12,341 nt of DNA from DAOTUB01 sp034437455. Lineage in GTDB: Bacteria; Chloroflexota; Anaerolineae; B4-G1. Position numbers and translations under genes: made by a program. The stretch spans positions 1 through 12,341 of the forward strand of contig DAOTUB010000303.1 of assembly GCA_034437455.1 (NCBI GenBank). The letters run 5' to 3'. Below, one piece after another: positions 1 through 7,028 of this stretch (its first letter is position 1; every line of letters begins with the position of its first letter). The notes beneath the pieces were generated by a model that had not been told where the DNA came from, did no database searches, and was given only the letters and a program-made list of their open reading frames with translations.

Positions 1-191
1 GTGATGCGCCAATTGCCCTGTGTAGTTCCACTGCACAAGTGGCTACCTAGACCCAGAGCAGTCGGGTTGTTCAAAGTCTCTGTTAAGGTTCACACCAGAC
101 ACCGCGCCGTGCCCGATGAAGCTATTCGCCCAAAACAAGGTGATTACCTTGTTGTGGCATCCCCCTGTCTCTCTTCCAATGACGGGGGATG
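1..191. other. Unassigned left-edge segment with two hairpins, possible mobile-element end
   Basis: I recognise no gene here. A plus-strand frame runs 1-192 from a GTG at the window edge but has no recognisable motif. Two hairpins are visible: an 8-bp perfect stem at 134-141/146-153 with a 4-nt loop, and arms at 158-165/184-191 (CATCCCCC/GGGGGATG) that extend by three more pairs past a one-base bulge. The right arm of the second ends exactly where the protein encoded at 144-776 on the minus strand stops looking like a carbohydrate-binding-type domain. I infer a junction near 191, perhaps the end of an inserted element, but no transposase or target duplication can be seen. Confidence 0.3.
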
Positions 192-776
192 AAGGTCGGG
201 AGCTTGATCCAGGGCGCTGGCGTTCACTTCGGGCCAGACGTCGTAGACGAAAACCTCATAGTTCCGCCAGTCGGTCAGCGGATCGTCATCGGCGATGTGC
301 AGTTCGACGCCAGGGTAGCCGTAACCGTCGAGCCAGTTCTCGACCGTCGCCTTCAACGAGCCGCTTCCTTGGGAAAAGCGTACGCCGTCGGCCTGGAGGC
401 TGCCGTCGTTGACGGTCCAGTAGGCGCCGGACGCGGCCCAGTCGATCTGCGGGCTGTCGGCGTCATCCAGCATCGTGCTGTAGGTCTCGTCGTGGGCCAG
501 GGGCGCACCGGGCGTGACGCCGTCGTAGGGCACGACCCGCAGCGAGCGGACGTCCAGCAACGCGCTGTTCAGCCCCAGCGCATCGAACGCGGCGGTGAAA
601 TCAATCGAGACCTGCGTCACGCCGCTGCCGCTGACGGTGACGGGGATGCGGTAGGGCCAGGCGTCGTCCCACCAGACGTCGGCGGCGTCGGCCTGGGTAA
701 GAAGAGGAGGGAGAACGGGATAGAACAAGAGACAAACTAGCAGAAAGAAAAGAGAAAAACATCGCACACGTTTCAT
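144..776 (-). CDS. Secreted DUF2341-like protein, probably 3'-truncated
   Basis: The start at 776 (or the adjacent ATG at 779) is set by an AAGGAGG site at 784-790 and a promoter at 809-837 that rules out any start further upstream. The 210-residue product opens with a Lys/Arg-containing n-region and a long hydrophobic core (residues about 8-27), then a likely signal peptidase site at ADA/AD near residue 32. The mature start WWDDAWPYRIPVTV resembles the opening of DUF2341 domains in large secreted or surface proteins. Residues 110-194 look like a second beta-rich, carbohydrate-binding-type module. After APDL (residue 195) the sequence turns into a charged tail with no domain character and ends at TAA inside a hairpin loop. 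Such proteins are usually much longer, so I infer that the 3' part was lost at a junction near position 191. The function is unknown, probably cell-surface or polysaccharide-related. Confidence 0.6.
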   Translation of the reverse strand: MKRVRCFSLFFLLVCLLFYPVLPPLLTQADAADVWWDDAWPYRIPVTVSGSGVTQVSIDFTAAFDALGLNSALLDVRSLRVVPYDGVTPGAPLAHDETYSTMLDDADSPQIDWAASGAYWTVNDGSLQADGVRFSQGSGSLKATVENWLDGYGYPGVELHIADDDPLTDWRNYEVFVYDVWPEVNASALDQAPDLHPPSLEERQGDATTR

Positions 777-808
777 CATCGCGCCTCCTTCTGATCGCAC
801 TGCAAGCC

Positions 809-837
809 AGTATAGCCTCATCTGGCGCAAAAGTCAA
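809..837 (-). promoter_or_regulatory. Sigma-70-type promoter for the secreted DUF2341-like gene
   Basis: On the minus strand TTGACT (832-837) and TATACT (809-814) are separated by 17 nt. Each box matches the consensus at 5 of 6 positions. The expected transcript start near 802 leaves a leader of about 25 nt containing the Shine-Dalgarno site at 784-790. The gene it drives looks truncated, so the promoter is probably intact while its product is not. Confidence 0.75.
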
Positions 838-891
838 AACCTCGCAACTCCAATCGTGGCCCCTGCGCAGGCTTTTTCGTGGCGCGCCAAC

Positions 892-920
892 TTGCGCACT
901 CTGCCAGAGAAGGGTACAAT
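892..920 (+). promoter_or_regulatory. Promoter for the pseudouridine synthase gene, near-leaderless
   Basis: TTGCGC (892-897) and TACAAT (915-920) are spaced by exactly 17 nt. The -10 box ends 6 nt before a GTG (927) and 9 nt before the preferred ATG (930), so transcription should begin on or within a few bases of the start codon. It is arranged back to back with the minus-strand promoter at 809-837. Confidence 0.6.
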
Positions 921-929
921 CGGCGAGTG

Positions 930-1682
930 ATGGAAGAGAGCAAGCAACGCCTCCAAAAAATCCTCGCCGCCGCCGGTTACGGCAGCCGCCGCGCCTGCGA
1001 AGACCTGATCCGCCAGAGACGGGTCACGGTCAATGGACAGGTCGCCCAGCTAGGCCAGAAGGCCGACCCCGGCCACGACCTCATCGCCGTGGACGGGAAG
1101 CCGGTGCAGGTGCAACGAAGCTACACTCACATAGCTTTCCACAAACCCGCCGGCGTTCTTTCCGACGAGGGAGACAAGACCGGCAAAACTCCGACGGCGC
1201 GCGGATTGGTGCCGCTGCCGGGCCGTCTCTACACGGTGGGGAGGCTGGACCTGCGCAGTGAAGGGCTACTCCTGCTGACCGACGACGGCGAGTTAGCCAA
1301 CCGGCTCACGCACCCCCGGTACGAGCACGAAAAAGAATACCGGGTCTGCGTCGAAGGTCGGCCGGGCAACCGAGTGCTCGACCAATGGCGGCAGGGCGTG
1401 TTCCTGGATGACCGCAAGACGGCACCCGCCGACGTTTCGATCCTGCGTGCGGAACGTGGCCGTACCTGGCTGCGGATCGTGTTGCGCAAGGGCCGCAAGC
1501 GGCAAATCCGGCGCGTGGCGGCCATGCTAGGCCACCCTGTGCACCGCCTGATCCGCGTCCGCCTGGGCCCCGTCCACCTGGGAGAGTTAAAGCCGGGCGA
1601 GTGGCGGCGACTGTCTCGGCCAGAGCTCGACGAGCTCGAGAAACTCGAGCAGAAAAAGCCTCGAGACAGGGGGCGCGTATGA
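930..1682 (+). CDS. RsuA/RluB-family ribosomal pseudouridine synthase
   Basis: This enzyme isomerises a specific uridine of rRNA (16S for RsuA, 23S for RluB/RluE/RluF) to pseudouridine in the cytoplasm. The 250-residue product has an N-terminal S4 RNA-binding domain (residues about 5-52, with QRLQKILAAAGYGSRR) and then the catalytic domain. The signature GRLDLRSEGLLLLTDDG places the catalytic aspartate at D107. A further family motif, KGRKRQIRR, lies at 177-185, and the C-terminal tail is charged. Length and S4 domain fit RluB/RsuA; which rRNA site is modified cannot be read from sequence. I chose ATG 930, directly after GTG 927; the frame stays open upstream to a GTG at 879, but a promoter occupies 892-920 and excludes that start. 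Its stop overlaps the next start (ATGA), implying translational coupling. Confidence 0.92.
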   Translation: MEESKQRLQKILAAAGYGSRRACEDLIRQRRVTVNGQVAQLGQKADPGHDLIAVDGKPVQVQRSYTHIAFHKPAGVLSDEGDKTGKTPTARGLVPLPGRLYTVGRLDLRSEGLLLLTDDGELANRLTHPRYEHEKEYRVCVEGRPGNRVLDQWRQGVFLDDRKTAPADVSILRAERGRTWLRIVLRKGRKRQIRRVAAMLGHPVHRLIRVRLGPVHLGELKPGEWRRLSRPELDELEKLEQKKPRDRGRV

Positions 1683-2059
1683 ACATCCACGTGCACGGGA
1701 ACACCTTTGAACAGCTCGTCGCAGAGGCGCTGGACGACCTGCCCGAGCTGTTCCGGGAGCAACTGGATAACGTCGAGGTGGTGGTCGAGGATTGGCCGGA
1801 TCGGGAGACTATGCGGTGGGCCGGTGTGCGCCACCCGACGCATCTCCTGGGCTTGTACCACGGCATCCCGCAGACAAAACGGACTCGTAACTATGGTCTG
1901 GTTCTGCCAGACAAGATCAGCATCTACCAACGTCCCATCGAGATGCACTGTCGTACAACAGAAGAGATACGCGAAACGATCCGTCACGTCCTGCGCCACG
2001 AGATCGCACATCACTTTGGGCTGAGTGACGAACGGCTGCGAGAGCTAGGAGCGTACTGA
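1679..2059 (+). CDS. Zincin_1 family small metallopeptidase
   Basis: The 126-residue product matches the small Zincin_1-type (PF06262-like) putative metallopeptidases. The zinc-binding HExxH motif is visible near the C-terminus as HEIAHHFG, followed by LSDERLRELG, typical of the family, in which the distal acidic residue could be a third ligand. The N-terminal FEQLVAEALDDLPE helix is also characteristic. There is no signal peptide or membrane segment, so it should be cytoplasmic. The ATG at 1679 overlaps the stop of the pseudouridine synthase gene by 4 nt with a G-rich stretch just upstream, so the two are co-transcribed and probably coupled. The physiological substrate is unknown. The next gene, on the opposite strand, ends 17 nt away; only a weak 5-bp hairpin (2056-2060/2069-2073) lies between them, with no clear terminator. 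Confidence 0.85.
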   Translation: MNIHVHGNTFEQLVAEALDDLPELFREQLDNVEVVVEDWPDRETMRWAGVRHPTHLLGLYHGIPQTKRTRNYGLVLPDKISIYQRPIEMHCRTTEEIRETIRHVLRHEIAHHFGLSDERLRELGAY

Positions 2060-2076
2060 GTAAAGCACCTCAGAAC

Positions 2077-3672
2077 TTATTCCCCAAACACCACTGCGGT
2101 GAACGCATACAGCGTCGCCCCCTCCCGCCAGCAACCCGCCGGGAGATTCGCCTTCCGGCATAGCTCCTCCAGGAACGTCTCCCGATCCCACCCATTCTCC
2201 ACCGGCACCTGCGGCAAAAGCAATCCTCGTCCGCCACCGGCAAAGATCATCAGCCCGTGAACACCCACCTGAATCTGCTCCACGTCCGTCACCCGGCGGA
2301 AGGGAGAAAGAATCGAAATTTCGATGGTGATGTCATCCAACTCCTCCAGCGTGAGGGGCGGAAAGCGTGGATCTCCCGTGGCCGCCGACATCGCCGTCTC
2401 CTGCACCACCTGGTAGAGCGGCTGATCCGCCCAGGTGTGGCCGATGCAACCACGTAACTGACCGCTCTCCTTCAGCGTGACAAAGGCTCCCGCACGGCGA
2501 GTCAGCAGCGGGTCGTCGGCCTCATAGTCAGGCGTCGCCCCGCCCTCCAAGTGAGTCTCTATCGTGGCGCGGGCCAACGACAGCAACTCTTCCTGCTGAG
2601 CCTCCGTCAAGTCGGGCGGCTCGTAGCGCCAGAACATCACTGCCCCGTACCCCACCACTCGCCCCTGGTCGCCCTGCGGCAAAGTCCCGTTGGGGCCTCC
2701 GCCACTACGGGGGCTGTCGCCGGAGTTGGCGTAGAGCAGGACGGTGGCCGTCTCTGCCCCTAGCCCTCGCGCCACCCGCATCGTCACCAGGATCGGCCCC
2801 TCGCCGCAGGCGCAGGTGACCAGGTTGGAGACGCCCGCAGCCATCACCTCGTCTATCGTCTCCCGCACTCGAACGGGGTCAAAAGCCTCGATGGCCGCCA
2901 GTGTCGCGCCGTCGACGCGGTGCGCGTCGTCATAGGTGGGATAGTGGGAGAGGTCGGACGAGGCGATCACGACCGCTCTCCTGCCGGGGAGCGCCGCGAG
3001 CAGCGCGTCAGTCAACGTCTGCACCGTCTCCTCGTCGTCCGCACCCATCAGCACCGGCACGATGCGGCAACCGGGGCAGACCTGCCGGAGGAAAGGAAGC
3101 TCGATCTCGATGGGATGCTCGCCCTCGTGGGCAGCGGGGTCGAAGGTGATGAGCGGGTCAGCCTCGACGAGGGCCTGCGCCAGTTCCACATCCACCGGCA
3201 CGACCCCCAGCGGCGTCTCGAAACCGCCCTCGGCCCACACGGAGATAGGAGCTGAAAGGGGCTCTTGATGGTCGGCGGCGATGATGACGGCGACGTCGTA
3301 CTCCACCCCCTCCAACTGCTTGAAGCCGGGGGCAGCCACCGGCCCGGAGTAGGCGTACCCGGCGTGAGGCACGATGAGGCCGATTGGTTCCCCGTCCACC
3401 GGCCTGACCGACGCCAACATCCCATCCACCAGCGCCGCCAGTTCGTCGGGGTCGTCGGGGTACCAGGAGCCGGCGACGGCGGAGGGGCGGATCTGGTCTG
3501 AGGGGATGGTGGGAGAAGGAGATGGGATCGGCAGGGAAAGGGGCGTCGCTGTGACATCTGCCGTCGGCGTCGCGGTAGGGGCCGGCGTGATAATGGGCGC
3601 GGCGCAGGCAGACAGCAGGAAAACTAAAAGCAACGCCAGGAACAATTTCCGGTTGTAGATTTCACAATTCAC
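2077..3672 (-). CDS. Lipoprotein fusing MEMO (AmmeMemoRadiSam B) and AMMECR1 (A) domains
   Basis: This 531-residue protein begins with a lipoprotein signal: a basic NRK, a hydrophobic core, and lipobox LLSAC with C23 as the lipidated cysteine. A Pro/Thr/Ser-rich linker follows (about 26-60). The MEMO-like domain spans about 61-348, with candidate metal ligands in VPHAGYAYSG (H103), ADHQ (H135), SSDLSHYP (H253) and the CAC segment (C287/C289), matching conserved His/Cys positions of MEMO proteins. The AMMECR1 domain spans about 351-531 and carries its hallmark LRGCIG (416-421). Separate proteins A and B of the AmmeMemoRadiSam system are thus fused and predicted to be anchored outside the cytoplasmic membrane. 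The GTG start at 3672 has AAGG about 10 nt upstream. The gene follows the radical SAM gene by 60 nt, presumably in one operon. The biochemical role of the family is, as far as I know, not settled. Confidence 0.88.
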   Translation of the reverse strand: MNCEIYNRKLFLALLLVFLLSACAAPIITPAPTATPTADVTATPLSLPIPSPSPTIPSDQIRPSAVAGSWYPDDPDELAALVDGMLASVRPVDGEPIGLIVPHAGYAYSGPVAAPGFKQLEGVEYDVAVIIAADHQEPLSAPISVWAEGGFETPLGVVPVDVELAQALVEADPLITFDPAAHEGEHPIEIELPFLRQVCPGCRIVPVLMGADDEETVQTLTDALLAALPGRRAVVIASSDLSHYPTYDDAHRVDGATLAAIEAFDPVRVRETIDEVMAAGVSNLVTCACGEGPILVTMRVARGLGAETATVLLYANSGDSPRSGGGPNGTLPQGDQGRVVGYGAVMFWRYEPPDLTEAQQEELLSLARATIETHLEGGATPDYEADDPLLTRRAGAFVTLKESGQLRGCIGHTWADQPLYQVVQETAMSAATGDPRFPPLTLEELDDITIEISILSPFRRVTDVEQIQVGVHGLMIFAGGGRGLLLPQVPVENGWDRETFLEELCRKANLPAGCWREGATLYAFTAVVFGE

Positions 3673-3732
3673 GTTTCACATCCCTTCGATTATGCCATCC
3701 GCTCGGTCAGAGCGCCTTCCTCGTCATCCAGC

Positions 3733-5037
3733 TTACTGATCCGGCGGGCCAGGCGACACCTCCACCGGCTGTCCCTGTGGCTCGCCGGGCCACCAGACAC
3801 CCGTGATAGGCTCGCCGCAAAATTGACACGCCCCATCTTGGATGTGATACGACAGCACGTTGTCCCCCTGGCGCTCGATCAATACCTCGCCACACGCGGG
3901 GCAATAGGTGTGGTTGGCCGGATGACCCGGCACGTTGCCGGCGTAAACAAAACGCACTCCCTCCTCCAGCGCGATCTCCCGCGCCCGCTCCAGCGTCTCC
4001 ACCGGCGTCGGCGGCAGATTGGCCAGTTTGTAATCGGGGTGGAAGCGGCTAAAGTGGAGGGGAACGCCCGGACTCAAATCCCGCGCGATCCAGCGGGCCA
4101 GCGCCCGCAGTTGATCCAGGTCGTCGTTCAGAGTCGGCACGACCAGGTTGACGATCTCCAGGTGAACGCCACTCTCATAGATCGTGCGGATCGCCTTTAA
4201 CACCGGCTCCAGCTCGCCCTCGCAGACCTCGCGGTAGAATTCCTCGTCGTACCCCTTCAAGTCGATCTTGATCGCGTCCACTGTCTGGCAAAGCTCCCGC
4301 AGCGGCTCCGGGTTGATGAACCCGGCGGAGATGACCACATTGAGCAAGCCCTGCTCGTGCGCCAGGCGGGCCGTGTCGAGCATGTACTCGTAAAAGATGA
4401 TCGGCTCCGAGTAGGTGTAGGCGATGACGGGTGCGTTGTACTCCCGCGCGTAGCGGATCACCTCCTCTGGCGGGAGATCGCGGTTCTTCGTCTCCTCCGG
4501 CGGAAGCTGGGAGATGGACCAGTTCTGGCAGTAAAGACAGCGCAGGTTGCAGCCGGCAGTCGCCAGGGAAAAGGCGCCGATGGTAGGGAGAAAGTGGTAG
4601 AAGGGCTTTTTCTCGATGGGGTCGACGTGCACCGCGCAGGGGTTGCCATAGACCATCGAGTAGAGCCGGCCGCTCCGATTCTCCCGCACCCGGCAGATGC
4701 CCCGCTCGCCGTCGGCGATGATGCAGCGATGAGGACAGAGGTTGCACTGAACGTAATCGCCGGTGTGAGGGATGTGGCAGTAGGAAACAGGCAGCGGCTC
4801 CTCCGTCGCACCGTGACAGGCTGCGCAGTCGAGCGCGCCCTCGCTGGCAAAGGAGGCATAGTAGCGCGCCTCGACCGACCAGGGAGTGGGAGGCTCGACC
4901 GGCGTAACTGCGCCCACACTTTCTGGAGACCGCTCCCAGCAGCGACTGCCGGAGAGTCCCGCCGCCGCCCCTACCCCGCAGGCAGCCAGCGCCCCGGCGC
5001 CAAGCAGAAACCGTCGTCGTGTGATTCCGCTACTCAT
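3733..5037 (-). CDS. amrS: AmmeMemoRadiSam system radical SAM enzyme with Tat signal and CxxCH motif
   Basis: This 434-residue protein belongs to the COG1180/TIGR04337-like radical SAM group. Residues 1-30 form a twin-arginine-type signal (TRRRFLLGAG plus a hydrophobic core). The SAM [4Fe-4S] motif CxxxCxxC is C163/C167/C170 in ATAGCNLRCLYC. An N-terminal cysteine cluster, CNLCPHRC then GIC (C98, C101, C105, C115), and C-terminal ribbon pairs C379/C382 and C404/C407 are as I recall for the family. Unusually, about 25 extra residues precede CNLCPHRC and include CAACH (71-75), a canonical heme c attachment motif, and YCHIPH (86-91). The ATG at 5037 has GAGGAAAG just upstream, and the gene begins 20 nt after ccsA. 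The reaction is unknown. The Tat signal could carry a folded, cofactor-loaded enzyme outward, though SAM is not expected there. The family call is firm; heme binding and export are inferences. Confidence 0.9.
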   Translation of the reverse strand: MSSGITRRRFLLGAGALAACGVGAAAGLSGSRCWERSPESVGAVTPVEPPTPWSVEARYYASFASEGALDCAACHGATEEPLPVSYCHIPHTGDYVQCNLCPHRCIIADGERGICRVRENRSGRLYSMVYGNPCAVHVDPIEKKPFYHFLPTIGAFSLATAGCNLRCLYCQNWSISQLPPEETKNRDLPPEEVIRYAREYNAPVIAYTYSEPIIFYEYMLDTARLAHEQGLLNVVISAGFINPEPLRELCQTVDAIKIDLKGYDEEFYREVCEGELEPVLKAIRTIYESGVHLEIVNLVVPTLNDDLDQLRALARWIARDLSPGVPLHFSRFHPDYKLANLPPTPVETLERAREIALEEGVRFVYAGNVPGHPANHTYCPACGEVLIERQGDNVLSYHIQDGACQFCGEPITGVWWPGEPQGQPVEVSPGPPDQ

Positions 5038-5057
5038 CTACTTTCCTCATATCCCCA

Positions 5058-5852
5058 TCAAAACCCGTGCAAACTCTCCAGCCGCACCGTGCGCACCAAC
5101 CAGGGCACGCCGACGAAGGTGAAGAGCACGATTCCAAAGCCAACCACAACCAGCACAGCCAGCCGTCGTCCGCGCCAGCGGCGCAGCGGGCGCACGTGCA
5201 AGATCAAGAGAACCCACAGCCAGGTGACCAAGGCCCAGGTTTCCTTGGGATCCCAACCCCAGTACCGTCCCCAGGCATTCTGCGCCCAGATCGCGCCGGT
5301 GAGGATCGAAAAGGTGAGCCAGGGGAAGCCCAACGCTACCACTCGTTCCATCGCACGCCCGATCTGCTCTTCAGAAACTCCAGAAACCGGGTTTTTCCTC
5401 GTCAATTGCATCAACCCCAAACCTGCCGCCACACCGAACGCTCCGTACCCCATCACCGCCGTCAACACGTGCACCTGGAGCCAGACCGAGCGCAACGCCG
5501 GGAGAAGCGGCGCGGTCGCCTGCTCGCCAGAGGGACGGGTGATGGTATAGGTCGCCACCAGCAGCACCATCGCCAGCACAAAGGCCCCTGCTCCTCGTTC
5601 GCGCCAGCTCACCTCCAACAGCAGGTAGATAGCGACGATGGCCCAGACGAAGCAGAGGGCGAACTCGTAACGATTGGTCAGCGGCCAGTGGCCCGCCTCC
5701 AGCCCGCGCTCGACGAGTCCCGCCGTCAGCAAACCCCAGGCGACGAACGTCGTCCCGGTCGCCACCCAGCTCGTCCAACGTTTTCTAGAGACCCGATGGG
5801 CGACGTAAGCGGCCAGCGCCAGCCAGAGCACGACATACGCCAGCTTAAACAT
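5058..5852 (-). CDS. ccsA: System II cytochrome c biogenesis protein CcsA/ResC
   Basis: The 264-residue polytopic membrane protein is the heme-handling half of the ResB-CcsA synthetase, which carries heme outward and ligates it to CxxCH apocytochromes. The tryptophan-rich WWD signature appears as WGRYWGWDPKETWALVTWL (about 184-202). The N-terminal PLTNRYEF segment (57-64) and histidines H128 (LQVHVL) and H209 (ILHVRPL) are typical candidate heme ligands. Several hydrophobic segments (about 4-18, 30-45, 66-80, 90-102, 122-150, 170-180, 195-208 and 220-240) fit the usual topology. The length suits a stand-alone CcsA of the short type. It overlaps the end of resB by 8 nt (ATGTTTAA), indicating translational coupling, and precedes the radical SAM gene by 20 nt. 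In bacterial nomenclature the same protein may also be called CcsB or ResC. Confidence 0.93.
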   Translation of the reverse strand: MFKLAYVVLWLALAAYVAHRVSRKRWTSWVATGTTFVAWGLLTAGLVERGLEAGHWPLTNRYEFALCFVWAIVAIYLLLEVSWRERGAGAFVLAMVLLVATYTITRPSGEQATAPLLPALRSVWLQVHVLTAVMGYGAFGVAAGLGLMQLTRKNPVSGVSEEQIGRAMERVVALGFPWLTFSILTGAIWAQNAWGRYWGWDPKETWALVTWLWVLLILHVRPLRRWRGRRLAVLVVVGFGIVLFTFVGVPWLVRTVRLESLHGF

Positions 5853-6939
5853 CTCCCTCCCCCACCCTACCCTCGATCTCCTCCACCAACGCTACAAACC
5901 CGCGCTCAAAATCCCAGGCCCGCCGTCCCGCCTGCCCGGCCAGGCGCAGCGTGCCTTCTGGCTCGATCCGCGCGTGAATTCGGCAGTGAGGAAAGTTAAA
6001 CGTCACGGTCAATCCAAAAAGCAACAGCAATCCCGCCGCAACGACCAGACCATAGCCCGGATCGCGCACGGCCAACAGGGTGACACTGTAGCCATCGGGA
6101 GCCTCGGCGTAGGCTTGCAGATGCAATCTGATGCCGCCGTAACTCAGCGGCTCGTTGACCCGGATGCTGCCGCCCGTCGCCTCCCGGCCTCCCTCGATGA
6201 CGGCAACCCTGGCTTCGTACCCCGCGACGCTCCCGTCGGCGTAGCGCGTGATGGTGAACCCTTCGTCACGCACCCGTAATTCGCTTCCATGCCCGACGTC
6301 GGTTGTCGTGCCTGGCCCGATGACGACCTCCTCGCGCCAGCCACACCCATAGCTCAACACCACACCAAGTAACAAAAGCAGCACCGCCAAATGAGTGACC
6401 AGCGTCGCCAACGAAGCCAACCGATTGCGGTCCCCCCGCAGACAAACACACACACCACTCGTAGTGACGACTTTAGTCGTTCGCACCCGAAACCCCGGCC
6501 GCTTCAGACACTCGCACACCACGCGGGGCAAGTCAATCTCCGGCGGCGCGGTCAACCTGGCAGTGTGAGGCGCGGCGTCGAGCACGGCGTCGGAGCAACG
6601 CACGGGTTGGCGGAAAGATCGCCGCCACACTCCTCGCCAGCGATTGAGCGTGCAGACCAGCGTGGCGGTCGCCAGCAGCGCCAACGACGCCAGAAAAATC
6701 GGGGAGCGAAACCACCGGAAAGCCCCAATCGCGTGGAAAAAGTCCGTCAGCGCGCCATACCTCGCGCGCGTGACCGCCTCCCAACGCGCCAGCCGCTCAG
6801 GATCACCGACGACCGGCAGCGAGATTTGAGGAAAACAGGATCCCAGAGCAGCAAGCAGCAGCACGGCGACGATGAGCACAGCCGCCACGTCCACCCGGGC
6901 CAGGAAACGCCACACTCGCCTAAAGATTGGAGATATCAT
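5845..6939 (-). CDS. resB: Cytochrome c biogenesis protein ResB/Ccs1
   Basis: The 364-residue protein is the ResB/Ccs1 partner of CcsA and is thought to help deliver apocytochrome to the heme ligation site. Four membrane segments are visible near residues 18-35, 80-98, 173-197 and 298-318, with a large extracytoplasmic loop between the third and fourth containing RVNEPLSYGGIRLHLQAY, typical of the family. The histidine in VTHLAVLL, in the third segment, is a candidate heme ligand. It is somewhat shorter than many ResB proteins. It is the first gene of the minus-strand unit resB-ccsA-radical SAM-MEMO/AMMECR1. The ATG at 6939 lies 10 nt after a TATAAT box; the AGGG between them could act as a weak ribosome site only if transcription starts unusually early. 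The maturation target may be encoded elsewhere, but the only CxxCH in this window is in the radical SAM protein. Confidence 0.9.
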   Translation of the reverse strand: MISPIFRRVWRFLARVDVAAVLIVAVLLLAALGSCFPQISLPVVGDPERLARWEAVTRARYGALTDFFHAIGAFRWFRSPIFLASLALLATATLVCTLNRWRGVWRRSFRQPVRCSDAVLDAAPHTARLTAPPEIDLPRVVCECLKRPGFRVRTTKVVTTSGVCVCLRGDRNRLASLATLVTHLAVLLLLLGVVLSYGCGWREEVVIGPGTTTDVGHGSELRVRDEGFTITRYADGSVAGYEARVAVIEGGREATGGSIRVNEPLSYGGIRLHLQAYAEAPDGYSVTLLAVRDPGYGLVVAAGLLLLFGLTVTFNFPHCRIHARIEPEGTLRLAGQAGRRAWDFERGFVALVEEIEGRVGEGDV

Positions 6940-6949
6940 AGTCTACCCT

Positions 6950-6977
6950 ATTATAGTACGCATCGGCCCATCTGCAA
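6950..6977 (-). promoter_or_regulatory. resB: Promoter for the resB-ccsA-radical SAM-MEMO operon
   Basis: On the minus strand TTGCAG (6972-6977) and a perfect TATAAT (6950-6955) are separated by 16 nt. The -10 box ends 10 nt before the resB ATG, giving a leader of about 3-4 nt. It faces away from a nearly identical promoter at 6992-7019; the two -35 boxes are only 14 nt apart, so one bound regulator could affect both. Confidence 0.65.
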
Positions 6978-6991
6978 CTGCGTTCCGCCCC

Positions 6992-7019
6992 TTGCATACT
7001 GCCCCCGTTTCTGTATAAT
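6992..7019 (+). promoter_or_regulatory. Promoter for the histidine kinase operon
   Basis: TTGCAT (6992-6997) and a perfect TATAAT (7014-7019) are 16 nt apart. The -10 box ends 9 nt before the GTG at 7029, so the transcript should start about 2-3 nt upstream of the start codon. Its -35 and spacing mirror the divergent resB promoter. Confidence 0.65.
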
Positions 7020-7028
7020 GGGGCTATT

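Noticed and set aside
1..192. 63-codon plus-strand frame at the left edge
   Set aside because: No recognisable motif and starts at the edge; it may be part of something longer but cannot be supported.
1625..1665. Three CTCGAG words as a repeat element
   Set aside because: They encode the acidic/basic helical tail (Leu-Glu repeats) of the pseudouridine synthase and are explained by coding.
2056..2073. Bidirectional terminator between convergent genes
   Set aside because: Only a 5-bp stem with no T-run on either strand.
3689..3694. Separate promoter before the MEMO/AMMECR1 gene (CATAAT on the minus strand)
   Set aside because: The -10-like word is good but no acceptable -35 lies 15-19 nt upstream, and the 60-nt gap fits an operon.
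5067..5999. Long plus-strand open frame of 310 codons, and a similar one at 4357-5550
   Set aside because: Both lie opposite firmly identified minus-strand genes (ccsA, resB, radical SAM) and encode Arg/Pro/Gln-rich strings with no motif, as expected for GC-rich antisense frames.
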